A stretch of DNA of 58,990 bases from Alkalimonas sp. (GTDB lineage: Bacteria > Pseudomonadota > Gammaproteobacteria > Enterobacterales > Alteromonadaceae): contig NZ_JAFIFQ010000019.1 of NCBI RefSeq assembly GCF_020831925.1, positions 1 to 58,990 on the forward strand, in the 5' to 3' direction. The notes below the pieces were generated by a model. It was not told where the DNA came from. It worked only from the letters and a program-made list of their open reading frames with translations, and did no database searches. A program made the translations under genes and the position numbers. This document shows, one piece after another, positions 1 to 8,804 of this stretch. Position 1 is the first letter of the stretch; each line of letters begins with the position of its first letter.

Positions 1-1
1 A

Positions 2-1285
2 GAGATAACCGACGGGCCTGCTATCAAGCGCGTCGCCGTACTCGGCGAAGAGTTTAATGGTATGCGTCCGACCATGTTGGTCGAAGTTGGCGATACAGTA
101 AAAAAAGGTCAGGGCTTGTTTGAAGACAAGAAAACCCCTGGTGTTGTTTTTACTGCCCCAGCAGCTGGCAAGGTGGTTGAAATCAACCGTGGTGCTAAAC
201 GGGTATTGCAATCTGTAGTGATTGAAGTGCAAGGCAATGATGCTGTGCAGTTCGAGAAATACAGCCCAGAGCAGCTGGTAAGCCTGAGCTCAGAACAGGT
301 TCGTAAAAACCTGGTCGACTCCGGTTTATGGGTGGCGCTGCGCACCCGGCCATTTAGCCAGACGCCTGCGATTGACAGTACCGCCAAAGCTATCTTTGTC
401 ACTGCAATCGATACCCATCCGCTGGCTGCTGATCCGGCGTTGGTGATCAAGGCGAAGTCTAGTGCCTTCCAGCATGGTCTGACGGTGTTGCGGCACCTGA
501 CCGACGGCAAGGTCTACCTGTGCAAAAAAGCAGGCGCCGATGTGACGTCTGTTACCGGGGTTGAGGTTGCTGAATTTGCCGGGCCACATCCTGCTGGTTT
601 GCCGGGTACGCACATTCACTTCCTTGAAGGTGCTTCACTGCAAAAAGTGGTTTGGCACATTGGTTATCAAGATGTGATTGCGATAGGTCAGCTATTTACC
701 AGTGGTGAATTGCCGGTTGAGCGCGTTATTTCATTGGCCGGTCCTGTAGTGAAATCGCCACGTTTGCTGAAAACGGTACTGGGCGCTTCTGTTGAGGAGC
801 TGACCGCAGGTGAACTTGCCGATGGTGAGCACCGTATCATTTCAGGTTCGGTACTGGCTGGTACTACGGCGCATGGCGTGCATGGTTATTTGGGCCGTTT
901 TCACACTCAGGTGTCGGTGTTAGCTGACGGCAGTGACAAACACTTTTTAGGCTGGATTGCTCCAGGTAGTGAGAAGTTTTCCGTTACCCGCGCGTATTTA
1001 GGGCACCTGAATCCGAAAAAGTTGTTCAATCTGACCACTACCACCAACGGCTCTGCCCGTGCCATGGTACCGATCGGAAATTACGAGCGGATCATGCCAC
1101 TGGACATTTTGCCCACTTTGTTGTTGCGTGATCTGTGCTCCGGTGATACCGACAGCGCCCAGGCACTTGGCTGCCTTGAACTGGACGAAGAAGACTTGGC
1201 TCTGTGTACCTTTGTGTGCCCAGGCAAGTACGATTACGGCTCCATTCTGCGTAGCTGCCTGACGACGATCCAGAAGGAAGGCTAA
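2..1285 (+). CDS. nqrA: Na+-translocating NADH:ubiquinone reductase subunit A (5' truncated)
   Basis: NqrA is the cytoplasmic-side subunit of the six-subunit Na+-pumping NADH:quinone oxidoreductase and contributes to quinone binding. The open frame runs in from the window edge: before the first ATG (position 62) the codons read [17 protein letters not shown], which matches the family N-terminal region, so only about the first 18 residues are missing and position 62 is not the start. Conserved stretches seen include [49 protein letters not shown] and a C-terminal [27 protein letters not shown]. It ends 2 nt before nqrB. Identification is secure from length, motifs and operon context. Confidence 0.97.
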   Translation, partial: EITDGPAIKRVAVLGEEFNGMRPTMLVEVGDTVKKGQGLFEDKKTPGVVFTAPAAGKVVEINRGAKRVLQSVVIEVQGNDAVQFEKYSPEQLVSLSSEQVRKNLVDSGLWVALRTRPFSQTPAIDSTAKAIFVTAIDTHPLAADPALVIKAKSSAFQHGLTVLRHLTDGKVYLCKKAGADVTSVTGVEVAEFAGPHPAGLPGTHIHFLEGASLQKVVWHIGYQDVIAIGQLFTSGELPVERVISLAGPVVKSPRLLKTVLGASVEELTAGELADGEHRIISGSVLAGTTAHGVHGYLGRFHTQVSVLADGSDKHFLGWIAPGSEKFSVTRAYLGHLNPKKLFNLTTTTNGSARAMVPIGNYERIMPLDILPTLLLRDLCSGDTDSAQALGCLELDEEDLALCTFVCPGKYDYGSILRSCLTTIQKEG

Positions 1286-1287
1286 TC

Positions 1288-2490
1288 ATGAGTTTAAAGC
1301 ATTATTTAGAACGCATTGAACCGCAGTTTGAGAAAGGCGGCAAATACGAAAAGTGGTATGCGCTGTACGAGGCCATTGCTACTGTCCTTTACACGCCAGG
1401 CTATGTCACCAAAAACAAGACTCACGTTCGCGACAGTATTGATCTAAAACGAATTATGATCTTTGTGTGGCTGGCACTGTTTCCTGCTTTGTTCTTCGGT
1501 ATGTTCAATGTCGGGCATCAAGCTGTTGCCGCGTTGGCTGAAGGTTTTGGTACGCCGGATACCTGGCAGGTTGCCGTCTTCCACTTACTGGGCGGTAATC
1601 TGACAGAGAGCTCTGGCTGGGGCATGAAAATGCTCTATGGTGCCTGCTGGTTCCTGCCAATTTACGCCACTGTTTTTATAGTAGGTGGCTTCTGGGAAGT
1701 GTTGTTTGCTTCGGTGCGTAAGCACGAAGTGAATGAAGGCTTCTTCGTAACCTCAATCCTGTTTGCGCTGATTCTGCCTGCTACCATTCCATTGTGGCAA
1801 GCTGCCTTGGGTATTACCTTCGGTGTGGTCGTTGCCAAAGAAGTGTTCGGTGGTACCGGTCGTAACTTCCTGAACCCGGCGCTGGCTGGTCGTGCTTTCC
1901 TGTTCTTTGCTTACCCGGCAGAAATCTCAGGTGATGCTGTCTGGACTGTTGCGGATGGGTACTCAGGTGCAACCCTGTTAAGCCAAGGCCAAAACGCGAC
2001 CCTGGATTACAGTAACATGCAGCTGTGGTGGGACTCCTTCCTTGGTTTTATCCCTGGCTCGGTTGGTGAAACATCGACCCTGGCGTTGTTGATTGGTGGT
2101 CTGGCTCTGATTTATTTCCGCATTGCCTCCTGGCGCATTGTGCTGGGTGTGATGGTGGGTATGGTACTAACCGCCTTATTGTTCAACGCCATTGGCTCAG
2201 ACACCAATCACTTGTTTGCTATGCCTTGGCACTGGCACTTAGTGATCGGCGGTTTTGCCATCGGTATGTTCTTTATGGCGACAGACCCGGTTTCAGCGTC
2301 ATTTACCAACGAGGGGAAATGGGCTTACGGTATTCTGATTGGCTTTATGGTGGTGATGATTCGTGTGGTGAACCCGGCCTATCCGGAAGGCATGATGCTG
2401 GCGATCCTGTTTGCGAATCTGTTCGCGCCATTATTCGATTTCTTCGTGGCTCAGGCCAATATCAAACGGAGGCTGGCACGCAATGTCTAG
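1288..2490 (+). CDS. nqrB: Na+-translocating NADH:ubiquinone reductase subunit B
   Basis: NqrB is an integral membrane subunit of Na+-NQR that carries a covalently bound FMN and forms part of the sodium path. The 400-residue protein has many hydrophobic segments. It contains the flavinylation motif S-G-A-T within [10 protein letters not shown], with the acceptor threonine at about residue 229; ApbE, encoded downstream, attaches FMN at such motifs. [19 protein letters not shown] and [15 protein letters not shown] are family-typical. The start follows an AAGGAAGG ribosome-binding site. Its last 8 nt overlap nqrC, which indicates coupled translation in the operon. Confidence 0.98.
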   Translation: MSLKHYLERIEPQFEKGGKYEKWYALYEAIATVLYTPGYVTKNKTHVRDSIDLKRIMIFVWLALFPALFFGMFNVGHQAVAALAEGFGTPDTWQVAVFHLLGGNLTESSGWGMKMLYGACWFLPIYATVFIVGGFWEVLFASVRKHEVNEGFFVTSILFALILPATIPLWQAALGITFGVVVAKEVFGGTGRNFLNPALAGRAFLFFAYPAEISGDAVWTVADGYSGATLLSQGQNATLDYSNMQLWWDSFLGFIPGSVGETSTLALLIGGLALIYFRIASWRIVLGVMVGMVLTALLFNAIGSDTNHLFAMPWHWHLVIGGFAIGMFFMATDPVSASFTNEGKWAYGILIGFMVVMIRVVNPAYPEGMMLAILFANLFAPLFDFFVAQANIKRRLARNV

Positions 2491-3271
2491 TAAAAACGAT
2501 ACCATCAGTAAAACACTGATCGTTGTCATTTCCCTGTGTCTGGTTTGTGCCTTTGTGGTTTCCACAGCGGCAGTGCAACTGCGTCCTTTGCAGCAAGCCA
2601 ATATGCTGTTGGATGCGCAGACCAATATTTTGCGTAGTGCCCGAGTGTTGGATGGTGCTGCATCGGCTGCTCAGGTACGTGAGTTATTCGACAAACTTGT
2701 CGAAGAGCGCATTATTAATCTGACTACGGGTGAGTTTACCGATAAAGATCCGATGCAGTTTGATTACCGGGCTTCCTGGCGTGATCCTGAGTTAAGTACT
2801 CAGCTTAGCAAGCAGCAGGATGTGGCTTCCATTCGTCGTGCTCCGCATTATGCACCGGTTTATATGGTGCGTGATGAGGCTGGTGAGCTGAAATCCATCG
2901 TGTTGCCAATTCATGGCTACGGCCTATGGTCCACCATGCATGCTTTTATCGCATTGGAAACGGATGGCAACACGATTATCGGTATGAACTACTACGAGCA
3001 GGGTGAAACGCCAGGTTTGGGTGGCGAAATTGAAAACCCGCGTTGGATTGGTCAGTTTGACGGGAAAAAACTGTTCGATGACCAGGGTAATCTGGCTCTG
3101 ACTATCGTACGTCCTGGTAATGCTTCTGATCCGAACCATGAAATCGATGGCTTATCTGGTGCTACTCTGACCGCCAACGGCGTGCAGAATACCTTTACCT
3201 TCTGGATGGGGGAGAAAGGCTTTGGTCCTTTCCTGAGCAAGGTTCATCAAGGAGTCCTGAATAATGGCTAG
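2483..3271 (+). CDS. nqrC: Na+-translocating NADH:ubiquinone reductase subunit C
   Basis: NqrC has one N-terminal membrane anchor (residues about 9-30, [20 protein letters not shown]) and a large periplasmic FMN domain. The covalent FMN motif SGAT occurs in DGLSGATLT, acceptor Thr at about residue 228. I chose the ATG at 2483 ([11 protein letters not shown]) rather than an in-frame ATG 72 nt upstream inside nqrB. The start lies just after an ACGGAGG ribosome-binding site and gives the family-typical length (262 residues) with an 8 nt overlap of nqrB. It also overlaps nqrD by 8 nt at its 3' end. Confidence 0.97.
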   Translation: MSSKNDTISKTLIVVISLCLVCAFVVSTAAVQLRPLQQANMLLDAQTNILRSARVLDGAASAAQVRELFDKLVEERIINLTTGEFTDKDPMQFDYRASWRDPELSTQLSKQQDVASIRRAPHYAPVYMVRDEAGELKSIVLPIHGYGLWSTMHAFIALETDGNTIIGMNYYEQGETPGLGGEIENPRWIGQFDGKKLFDDQGNLALTIVRPGNASDPNHEIDGLSGATLTANGVQNTFTFWMGEKGFGPFLSKVHQGVLNNG

Positions 3272-3893
3272 TGCAAAAGAAATTAAAACCGTCCTGTTTG
3301 GACCTGTCTTTGCGAACAACCCCATTGCTCTGCAAGTGCTGGGCGTTTGTTCTGCGTTGGCAGTAACCACGCAGATGGCAACAGCTTTGGTGATGTGCTT
3401 TGCACTGACCTTTGTACTGACGCTGTCTAACCTGTTTATCTCCATAATCCGCAACCACATTCCATCCAGCGTGCGGATCATTGTGCAGATGACCATCATT
3501 GCGTCCCTGGTAATTATTGTCGACCAAATCCTGAAAGCCTTTGCCTATGAAGTTTCCAAAGAGCTGTCGGTATTTGTTGGCTTGATTATTACCAACTGTA
3601 TTGTAATGGGACGCGCTGAAGCCTATGCGATGAAAAGTTCGCCGGGTATGAGCTTCCTGGACGGCCTTGGCAATGCTATGGGTTACAGCCTGGTGTTGTT
3701 GGTGGTGGCATTCATCCGTGAACTCGGTGGTGCTGGTTCGGTATTCGGTGTTGAAATTTTGCCACTGGTCAGTGAAGGTGGTTGGTACCAGCCGATGGGT
3801 ATGTTGTTGCTGGCACCGAGTGCTTTCATCATCATCGCCTTCTTTATTTGGGTGCTGCGGACCTTCCGTCCAGAGCAGGTTGAGCAGGCATAA
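3264..3893 (+). CDS. nqrD: Na+-translocating NADH:ubiquinone reductase subunit D
   Basis: NqrD is a six-helix membrane subunit homologous to RnfE; with NqrE it forms a pseudosymmetric core that holds an intramembrane iron-sulphur centre. The 209-residue protein shows the family features: a start [34 protein letters not shown] with a conserved Cys in the membrane, and [13 protein letters not shown]. It overlaps nqrC by 8 nt and is followed after 11 nt by nqrE. Confidence 0.97.
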   Translation: MASAKEIKTVLFGPVFANNPIALQVLGVCSALAVTTQMATALVMCFALTFVLTLSNLFISIIRNHIPSSVRIIVQMTIIASLVIIVDQILKAFAYEVSKELSVFVGLIITNCIVMGRAEAYAMKSSPGMSFLDGLGNAMGYSLVLLVVAFIRELGGAGSVFGVEILPLVSEGGWYQPMGMLLLAPSAFIIIAFFIWVLRTFRPEQVEQA

Positions 3894-3904
3894 GGAGCTG
3901 ACAA

Positions 3905-4519
3905 GTGGGTTTAGAACATTATTTAGGTTTATTTGTCCGCGCCGTCTTTATTGAAAACCTGGCGCTGGCGTTTTTCCTTGGCATGTGTACTTTCCTGGCT
4001 GTGTCCAAGAAAGTCACCACCGCTTTCGGTCTTGGTGTTGCGGTTATCGTGGTGTTGGGCTTGGCTGTGCCAATCAACAACGTGGTGTACCACAACTTGC
4101 TGGCACCAGGTGCGTTGGAATGGGCCGGCTTCCCGGATGCGGACCTCAGCTTCCTTGGTTTTATCACCTACATTGGGGTGATTGCAGCCATGGTACAAAT
4201 CCTGGAAATGACGTTGGATAAGTTTTTCCCGGCACTGTACAACGCGTTGGGGATTTTCCTGCCGTTAATCACAGTGAACTGCGCTATCTTTGGTGGCGTA
4301 GCCTTCATGGTGGAGCGGGATTACAACTTTACTGAAAGCGTGGTTTTTGGTCTGGGCAGTGGTGTTGGCTGGGCGCTGGCGATTACTTTGCTAGCCGCTG
4401 TGCGCGAAAAACTGAAGTACGCTGATATGCCTCACGGCATGCGTGGTCTGGGTTCCACTTTCCTGATTGTAGGTTTGATGGGTCTTGGCTTTATGTCGTT
4501 CTCCGGCGTTTCATTGTAA
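3905..4519 (+). CDS. nqrE: Na+-translocating NADH:ubiquinone reductase subunit E
   Basis: NqrE is a six-helix membrane subunit, homologous to RnfA and paired with NqrD. The 204-residue sequence has the typical [20 protein letters not shown] start, [14 protein letters not shown] with its conserved Cys, and [12 protein letters not shown] with the partner Cys. The start is GTG at 3905, preceded by AAGGAG at a normal distance; no upstream ATG fits. It lies 19 nt before nqrF. Confidence 0.97.
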   Translation: MGLEHYLGLFVRAVFIENLALAFFLGMCTFLAVSKKVTTAFGLGVAVIVVLGLAVPINNVVYHNLLAPGALEWAGFPDADLSFLGFITYIGVIAAMVQILEMTLDKFFPALYNALGIFLPLITVNCAIFGGVAFMVERDYNFTESVVFGLGSGVGWALAITLLAAVREKLKYADMPHGMRGLGSTFLIVGLMGLGFMSFSGVSL

Positions 4520-4538
4520 GCAGTAGAAGGAAAACACG

Positions 4539-5765
4539 ATGCAAGAGATTATTCTTGGCGTAGTGATGTTTACTCTGGTCGTAGTGGCCCTAGTATTCAT
4601 CATTCTAGCCGCGAAATCCAAACTGGTTGCCAGCGGTGAAGTGACCATCCTGATCAATGGCGATCCGGAAAAAGCCATCAAAACCAAACCAGGCAGCAAA
4701 TTGCTGGGTGTGTTGGCTGATAAAGGCATTTTCCTGTCATCTGCCTGTGGTGGTGGTGGTTCCTGTGGCCAGTGTACAGTGCATGTACACTCAGGTGGTG
4801 GTGAAATTCTGCCGACTGAGCTGGATCATATTACCAAAAAAGAAGCCCGTGAAGGTTGTCGTCTATCCTGTCAGGTTGCTGTAAAAGGTGACATGGAAAT
4901 CGAAGTCGAAGATGAAGTCTTCGGTATTCGTAAGTGGGATTGCGAAGTCATCTCCAATGACAACAAGGCGACCTTCATCAAAGAGTTGGTGCTACGTATA
5001 CCGGATGGCGAGTCGGTGCCGTTCCGTGCCGGTGGTTACATCCAGATTGAAGCACCACCACACCATGTGAAGTACAAAGACTTCGAGATCCCGGAAAAAT
5101 TCCGTGGTGATTGGGAGCGTTTTAACTTCTTCAGCCTGGAATCCAAAGTGGATGATGAAACCATCCGCGCTTACTCCATGGCGAACTACCCGGAAGAAGA
5201 AGGCATTATTATGCTGAACGTGCGGATTGCGACGCCGCCGCCAAACAACCTGTCACTGCCTTGCGGTAAGATGTCATCTTTTATCTGGGGTTTGAAAGAA
5301 GGCGACAAAGTGACGATTTCTGGCCCGTTTGGTGAGTTCTTTGCCAAAGAGACCGAAGCAGAGATGGTGTTCGTCGGTGGTGGTGCTGGTATGGCGCCAA
5401 TGCGCTCGCACATCTTTGACCAGCTGCGTCGCCTGAAATCCAAGCGCAAGATGTCGTTCTGGTACGGTGCCCGTTCCAGCCGCGAAATGTTCTATGTGGA
5501 AGATTTCGATATGCTGGCGGCTGAGAATGACAACTTCGAGTGGCATGTGGCCTTGTCGGATCCTCAACCGGAAGACAACTGGGAAGGCTATACTGGCTTT
5601 ATCCACAACGTCTTGTACGAGAACTACCTGAAGAATCACAAAGCGCCAGAAGATTGTGAATTCTACATGTGTGGTCCGCCGATGATGAACAAAGCCGTGA
5701 TCAACATGCTGAAAGACTTGGGTGTTGAAGACGAAAACATCATGCTTGATGACTTTGGTGGTTAA
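4539..5765 (+). CDS. nqrF: Na+-translocating NADH:ubiquinone reductase subunit F
   Basis: NqrF is the NADH-oxidising entry subunit. Domains in order: an N-terminal transmembrane helix (residues about 4-25), a plant-type [2Fe-2S] ferredoxin domain with cysteines in [13 protein letters not shown] and a fourth in GCRLSCQV (about residue 112), an FAD domain with RAYSMANYP, and an NADH-binding domain with [11 protein letters not shown] and a C-terminal [11 protein letters not shown]. Its 408 residues are full length. It is the last structural nqr gene and is followed after 9 nt by apbE, whose product matures the complex. Confidence 0.98.
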   Translation: MQEIILGVVMFTLVVVALVFIILAAKSKLVASGEVTILINGDPEKAIKTKPGSKLLGVLADKGIFLSSACGGGGSCGQCTVHVHSGGGEILPTELDHITKKEAREGCRLSCQVAVKGDMEIEVEDEVFGIRKWDCEVISNDNKATFIKELVLRIPDGESVPFRAGGYIQIEAPPHHVKYKDFEIPEKFRGDWERFNFFSLESKVDDETIRAYSMANYPEEEGIIMLNVRIATPPPNNLSLPCGKMSSFIWGLKEGDKVTISGPFGEFFAKETEAEMVFVGGGAGMAPMRSHIFDQLRRLKSKRKMSFWYGARSSREMFYVEDFDMLAAENDNFEWHVALSDPQPEDNWEGYTGFIHNVLYENYLKNHKAPEDCEFYMCGPPMMNKAVINMLKDLGVEDENIMLDDFGG

Positions 5766-5774
5766 TCCTTTCTT

Positions 5775-6821
5775 ATGTTGAAAGTGCATTACAAACTCTG
5801 GCTGGCCCTTCTGGGGCTGGCCATTTTCGTTTCTTGCAGCCCGGTTCCGACCGAGGAACGCATCACGCCCGAGCGTTTGCATGGTCAAACCATGGGCACC
5901 TACTATGTGGTGTCGGTTTTTGCCGGTGAGCAAGAGGTTGACTATGTGCAATTGCAGGCTGAGATCGATGCCGAACTTGAGCTGGTGAACCAGTTGATGT
6001 CGACCTATATTCCGGACTCGGAGCTGATGCGCTTTAATCGCTGGCATAGCACCCAGCCATTTTTGCTGTCCGAGCCCACGGCTGAAGTCATTGCAGAATC
6101 GATCCGGGTTGGCTTGGAAACCGGTGGTTTATTGGATGTAACCATTCGACCCCTGGTAGAGCTTTGGGGCTTTGGCGCCGAAGGTCGTATCACAAAAGCA
6201 CCGACCAGCGAGCAATATCAGGCTATACTCCCTTATGTCGGCATCGATAAGCTCAGCTTGGATGGGCTCTGGCTCAGTAAGGCTGATCCAAGGGTCTCGG
6301 TAGATTTATCCACCATTGCTAAAGGCTTTGGCGTTGATCGGGTAGCAGATTTGCTCGATAGCAAGGGGTTTGCAGCCTATCTGGTCGAGGTTGGCGGCGA
6401 AATCCGCGCCCGTGGGCCAAAGCCGGATGGCAGCCCTTGGCGCATTGCGATTGAAAAGCCGGACTCGGATGGTCGTGCTGTGCAACGCATTATCGAGCCT
6501 GGTGATTTAGCCATTGCAACCTCCGGCGATTACCGCAATTACTTTGAACAGGATGGGGTTCGTTTTTCCCATATCCTGGATCCGCGTACTGGCCGTCCCA
6601 TCCAAGGCCGGGTTGTATCCAGCACGGTACTGCATGCGTCTTGCATGGTCGCTGATGGTTATTCAACGGCTTTGATAATCATGGAAGCTGATGAAGCACT
6701 GGCTTTTGCCAATCGAATTGGCCTGGCCGCTATTCTGATTGTGAAGACCGATGACGGCTTTACTGAGTTGGTGAGTGAGGCTTTTGAACCCTTTAACCAG
6801 ACGGGAGGCATTGCACGATGA
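5775..6821 (+). CDS. apbE: FAD:protein FMN transferase
   Basis: ApbE is a periplasmic, Mg2+-dependent enzyme that transfers FMN from FAD to the Thr of S-G-A-T motifs, as found here in NqrB and NqrC. The 348-residue protein begins with a lipoprotein signal peptide with a lipobox (FVSC, Cys about residue 21), followed by HGQTMGTYYVVSV and the conserved DLSTIAKGFGVDRVAD, VEVGGEIRARG and HILDPRTGRP segments. Placement directly after nqrF and a 4 nt overlap with nqrM strongly support a role in Na+-NQR assembly. Confidence 0.96.
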   Translation: MLKVHYKLWLALLGLAIFVSCSPVPTEERITPERLHGQTMGTYYVVSVFAGEQEVDYVQLQAEIDAELELVNQLMSTYIPDSELMRFNRWHSTQPFLLSEPTAEVIAESIRVGLETGGLLDVTIRPLVELWGFGAEGRITKAPTSEQYQAILPYVGIDKLSLDGLWLSKADPRVSVDLSTIAKGFGVDRVADLLDSKGFAAYLVEVGGEIRARGPKPDGSPWRIAIEKPDSDGRAVQRIIEPGDLAIATSGDYRNYFEQDGVRFSHILDPRTGRPIQGRVVSSTVLHASCMVADGYSTALIIMEADEALAFANRIGLAAILIVKTDDGFTELVSEAFEPFNQTGGIAR

Positions 6822-7033
6822 TGAGTACCTTTTTACTAACTTTTGCAGTTTTATTGTTGGTGGTGGTTGCGATGGCTGTTGGCTACCTGGTACAGCGCAA
6901 AACCATTAGTGGCAGCTGTGGTGGCTTGGGTGCTATTGGCGTTGAAAAAGCCTGTGACTGCGATAATCCTTGCGAAAAGCGTCAGGCCAGAATGAAGAAA
7001 GAGCAGTTCTGGCAGGAAAATAAAATTATCTAA
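6818..7033 (+). CDS. nqrM: Na+-NQR maturation protein NqrM
   Basis: This 71-residue protein has one N-terminal transmembrane helix (residues about 4-24) and a short Cys-rich tail with Cys in GSCGGLG, KACDCDNPC. It matches the NqrM (DUF539) family, shown in Vibrio and Klebsiella to be needed for assembly of active Na+-NQR, probably for delivering iron to the NqrD/NqrE centre. The start overlaps the apbE stop by 4 nt (ATGATGAG context). The conserved order nqrF-apbE-nqrM supports the call. A weak TTCTGC/GCAGAA hairpin (7040-7056) lies after it, without a T-tract. Confidence 0.93.
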   Translation: MMSTFLLTFAVLLLVVVAMAVGYLVQRKTISGSCGGLGAIGVEKACDCDNPCEKRQARMKKEQFWQENKII

Positions 7034-7147
7034 AGCTGTTTCTGCGTAAAGCAGAACTGCCAGTAGCGTTGCTGCTAAAGTGATGGCTGGCTTGTTCTGC
7101 TTTTTGTTTTCCGAAATAATGACTTTTTTAGCCAGATGGAAGTCATT

Positions 7148-8695
7148 ATGTCTTATCCACATCTTCATGCCTTTGATTCGCTGCACCAAGCACTTGAGGC
7201 AACTCAATTTGATGCACTTATCGTTCTTGCTTGCGACTTTAATCACACAGAGCTTGCTTCGTTAAAGGAAAGCATTCATGCAGCTGAGCTGGTGGATCAG
7301 CGCATCGGTCAGCAGCTGACCAGCATGTATTGCAGTGCAGTGCCGGGTCATCGTTTGATTTTGGCTCCGGTTGGTAGCCTGGATAGAGACTATGATGATG
7401 TACGCAGCTTTACCGATGCCGCCAAACAGGCTGTAAGTCTGGCTAAGGATATGGGAGCTAAAGCGCCTGTGGTTTGGGTTGAGCCGCTAAAAGATCCTTT
7501 GTATCAGCAAGCCGCTGCAGTGAGTTATCTGGCGATGTGTCAGGCGTTATGGCAGCCACTTGAAGGGCGTGAAGTGGTAGGTGAAGAGAAGCTTGAGCCT
7601 TTACATAGCATTGGCTTGTGTGGGATCTCGCCAGAGCAGGCCAAAGAACTGATGGCGATTGAAGCGGGTAGACGTTTAGCGCGGGATTTGGCCGGTACCG
7701 AGCCCGAGCGGATGAGTGCACTGAATTTTGCCGCCTACTGTCAGGAGGCATTTGCCGGTAGTGCAGTGCAGGTAGAGGTGGTGACTGATGTGCCCACACT
7801 GCAACGCGATTACCCTTTGATGATGGCTGTTGCCCGCAGCTCGCTGGCTGTAAAACGTCATCACCCGGCGGTAATTCGTTTAACGTACAATCCTGAGGGG
7901 GCTGTAGCGCAAACAGTGTTGCTGGCCGGCAAGGGGCTGGTTTATGACACCGGCGGTGCTGATTTGAAAGTTGGCGGCAGCATGGCGGGCATGAGCCGGG
8001 ATAAAGGCGGTGGCGCCGCTGTGGCAGGCTTTATGTTGGCGATAGCCGGTTTAAAGCCGCAAGGTTTGAAAGTGGTGGCGGAAATTGGTGCGGTACGCAA
8101 CAGCATTGGATCCGATGCTTTTGTGCCGGATGAAGTGCTAACCAGCCATGCCGGTGTGCGGGTAAGGATAGGGAACACTGATGCTGAAGGGCGTTTGGTG
8201 CTGGCTGATTTATTGTCACATCTGCGAGAGCAGGCACTGAATGAAGTGACTCCGCAGATTTTTTCCATTGCCACCTTAACCGGCCATGCGGCCCGCGCGG
8301 TTGGTCCCTATACTGCTTTGGTTGAAAACGGTCCTTCGAGAGCATTGCAATTGGCCGCTAAGCTCCAGCAGTTTGGTGATCTCTGGGGGGACCCTTGTGA
8401 AATATCCCGAAGCCGGCGTGAGGACTTCCAGTTTATCCAAGCCAAATCCGCAGCCGAAGATGTGCTCAGTTGCAATAATGCGGCTTCTTCGGTCACGGTT
8501 CGTGGCCATCAGTTCCCGATGGCTTTTCTGGTGGAGGCTTCCGGCCTGGCCGCACATGGCCAGTATCAGGCCAAGCCCATACCCTATCTGCATCTGGATA
8601 TTGCAGGCAGTGGTGTTGATGGCGGCGACTGGATCCATGGTAAACCATCGGCAGCACCTATGCTGGCATTGTTGGCTGCAACCTTAGCTGACTAG
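7148..8695 (+). CDS. M17 (leucyl aminopeptidase) family metallopeptidase
   Basis: This cytoplasmic exopeptidase-like protein has 515 residues. The C-terminal M17 catalytic domain is intact: YDTGGADLKVGG supplies the metal-binding Lys and Asp, SRDKGGGAA another Asp, and NTDAEGR the Asp/Glu ligands and catalytic Arg. The N-terminal half is divergent from PepA. It therefore belongs to the M17 'leucyl aminopeptidase family' rather than clearly to pepA or pepB. I chose the ATG at 7148 because TGGAAG lies just upstream; an in-frame ATG at 7136 is possible. It stands alone between nqrM and a kinase gene, about 110 nt from each. Confidence 0.85.
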   Translation: MSYPHLHAFDSLHQALEATQFDALIVLACDFNHTELASLKESIHAAELVDQRIGQQLTSMYCSAVPGHRLILAPVGSLDRDYDDVRSFTDAAKQAVSLAKDMGAKAPVVWVEPLKDPLYQQAAAVSYLAMCQALWQPLEGREVVGEEKLEPLHSIGLCGISPEQAKELMAIEAGRRLARDLAGTEPERMSALNFAAYCQEAFAGSAVQVEVVTDVPTLQRDYPLMMAVARSSLAVKRHHPAVIRLTYNPEGAVAQTVLLAGKGLVYDTGGADLKVGGSMAGMSRDKGGGAAVAGFMLAIAGLKPQGLKVVAEIGAVRNSIGSDAFVPDEVLTSHAGVRVRIGNTDAEGRLVLADLLSHLREQALNEVTPQIFSIATLTGHAARAVGPYTALVENGPSRALQLAAKLQQFGDLWGDPCEISRSRREDFQFIQAKSAAEDVLSCNNAASSVTVRGHQFPMAFLVEASGLAAHGQYQAKPIPYLHLDIAGSGVDGGDWIHGKPSAAPMLALLAATLAD

Positions 8696-8715
8696 CCGGT
8701 TGTTACATTCGCTGA

Positions 8716-8750
8716 TTTGCTGGCAGGACAAAGCTTGTTCTGCCAGCAAA
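8716..8750. repeat. Long inverted repeat after the M17 peptidase gene
   Basis: TTTGCTGGCAG pairs with CTGCCAGCAAA over 11 bp, extended inward by a G-T wobble and ACAA/TTGT around a 3-nt AGC loop. It begins 20 nt past the stop codon. No T-run follows, so it is not a standard intrinsic terminator. It may still end or protect the 3' end of the transcript. Confidence 0.6.
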
Positions 8751-8804
8751 TGCTGGTTATGCTGTGGAATGAATACTATGGCTTAGGCAGCAGATGATCC
8801 GGCA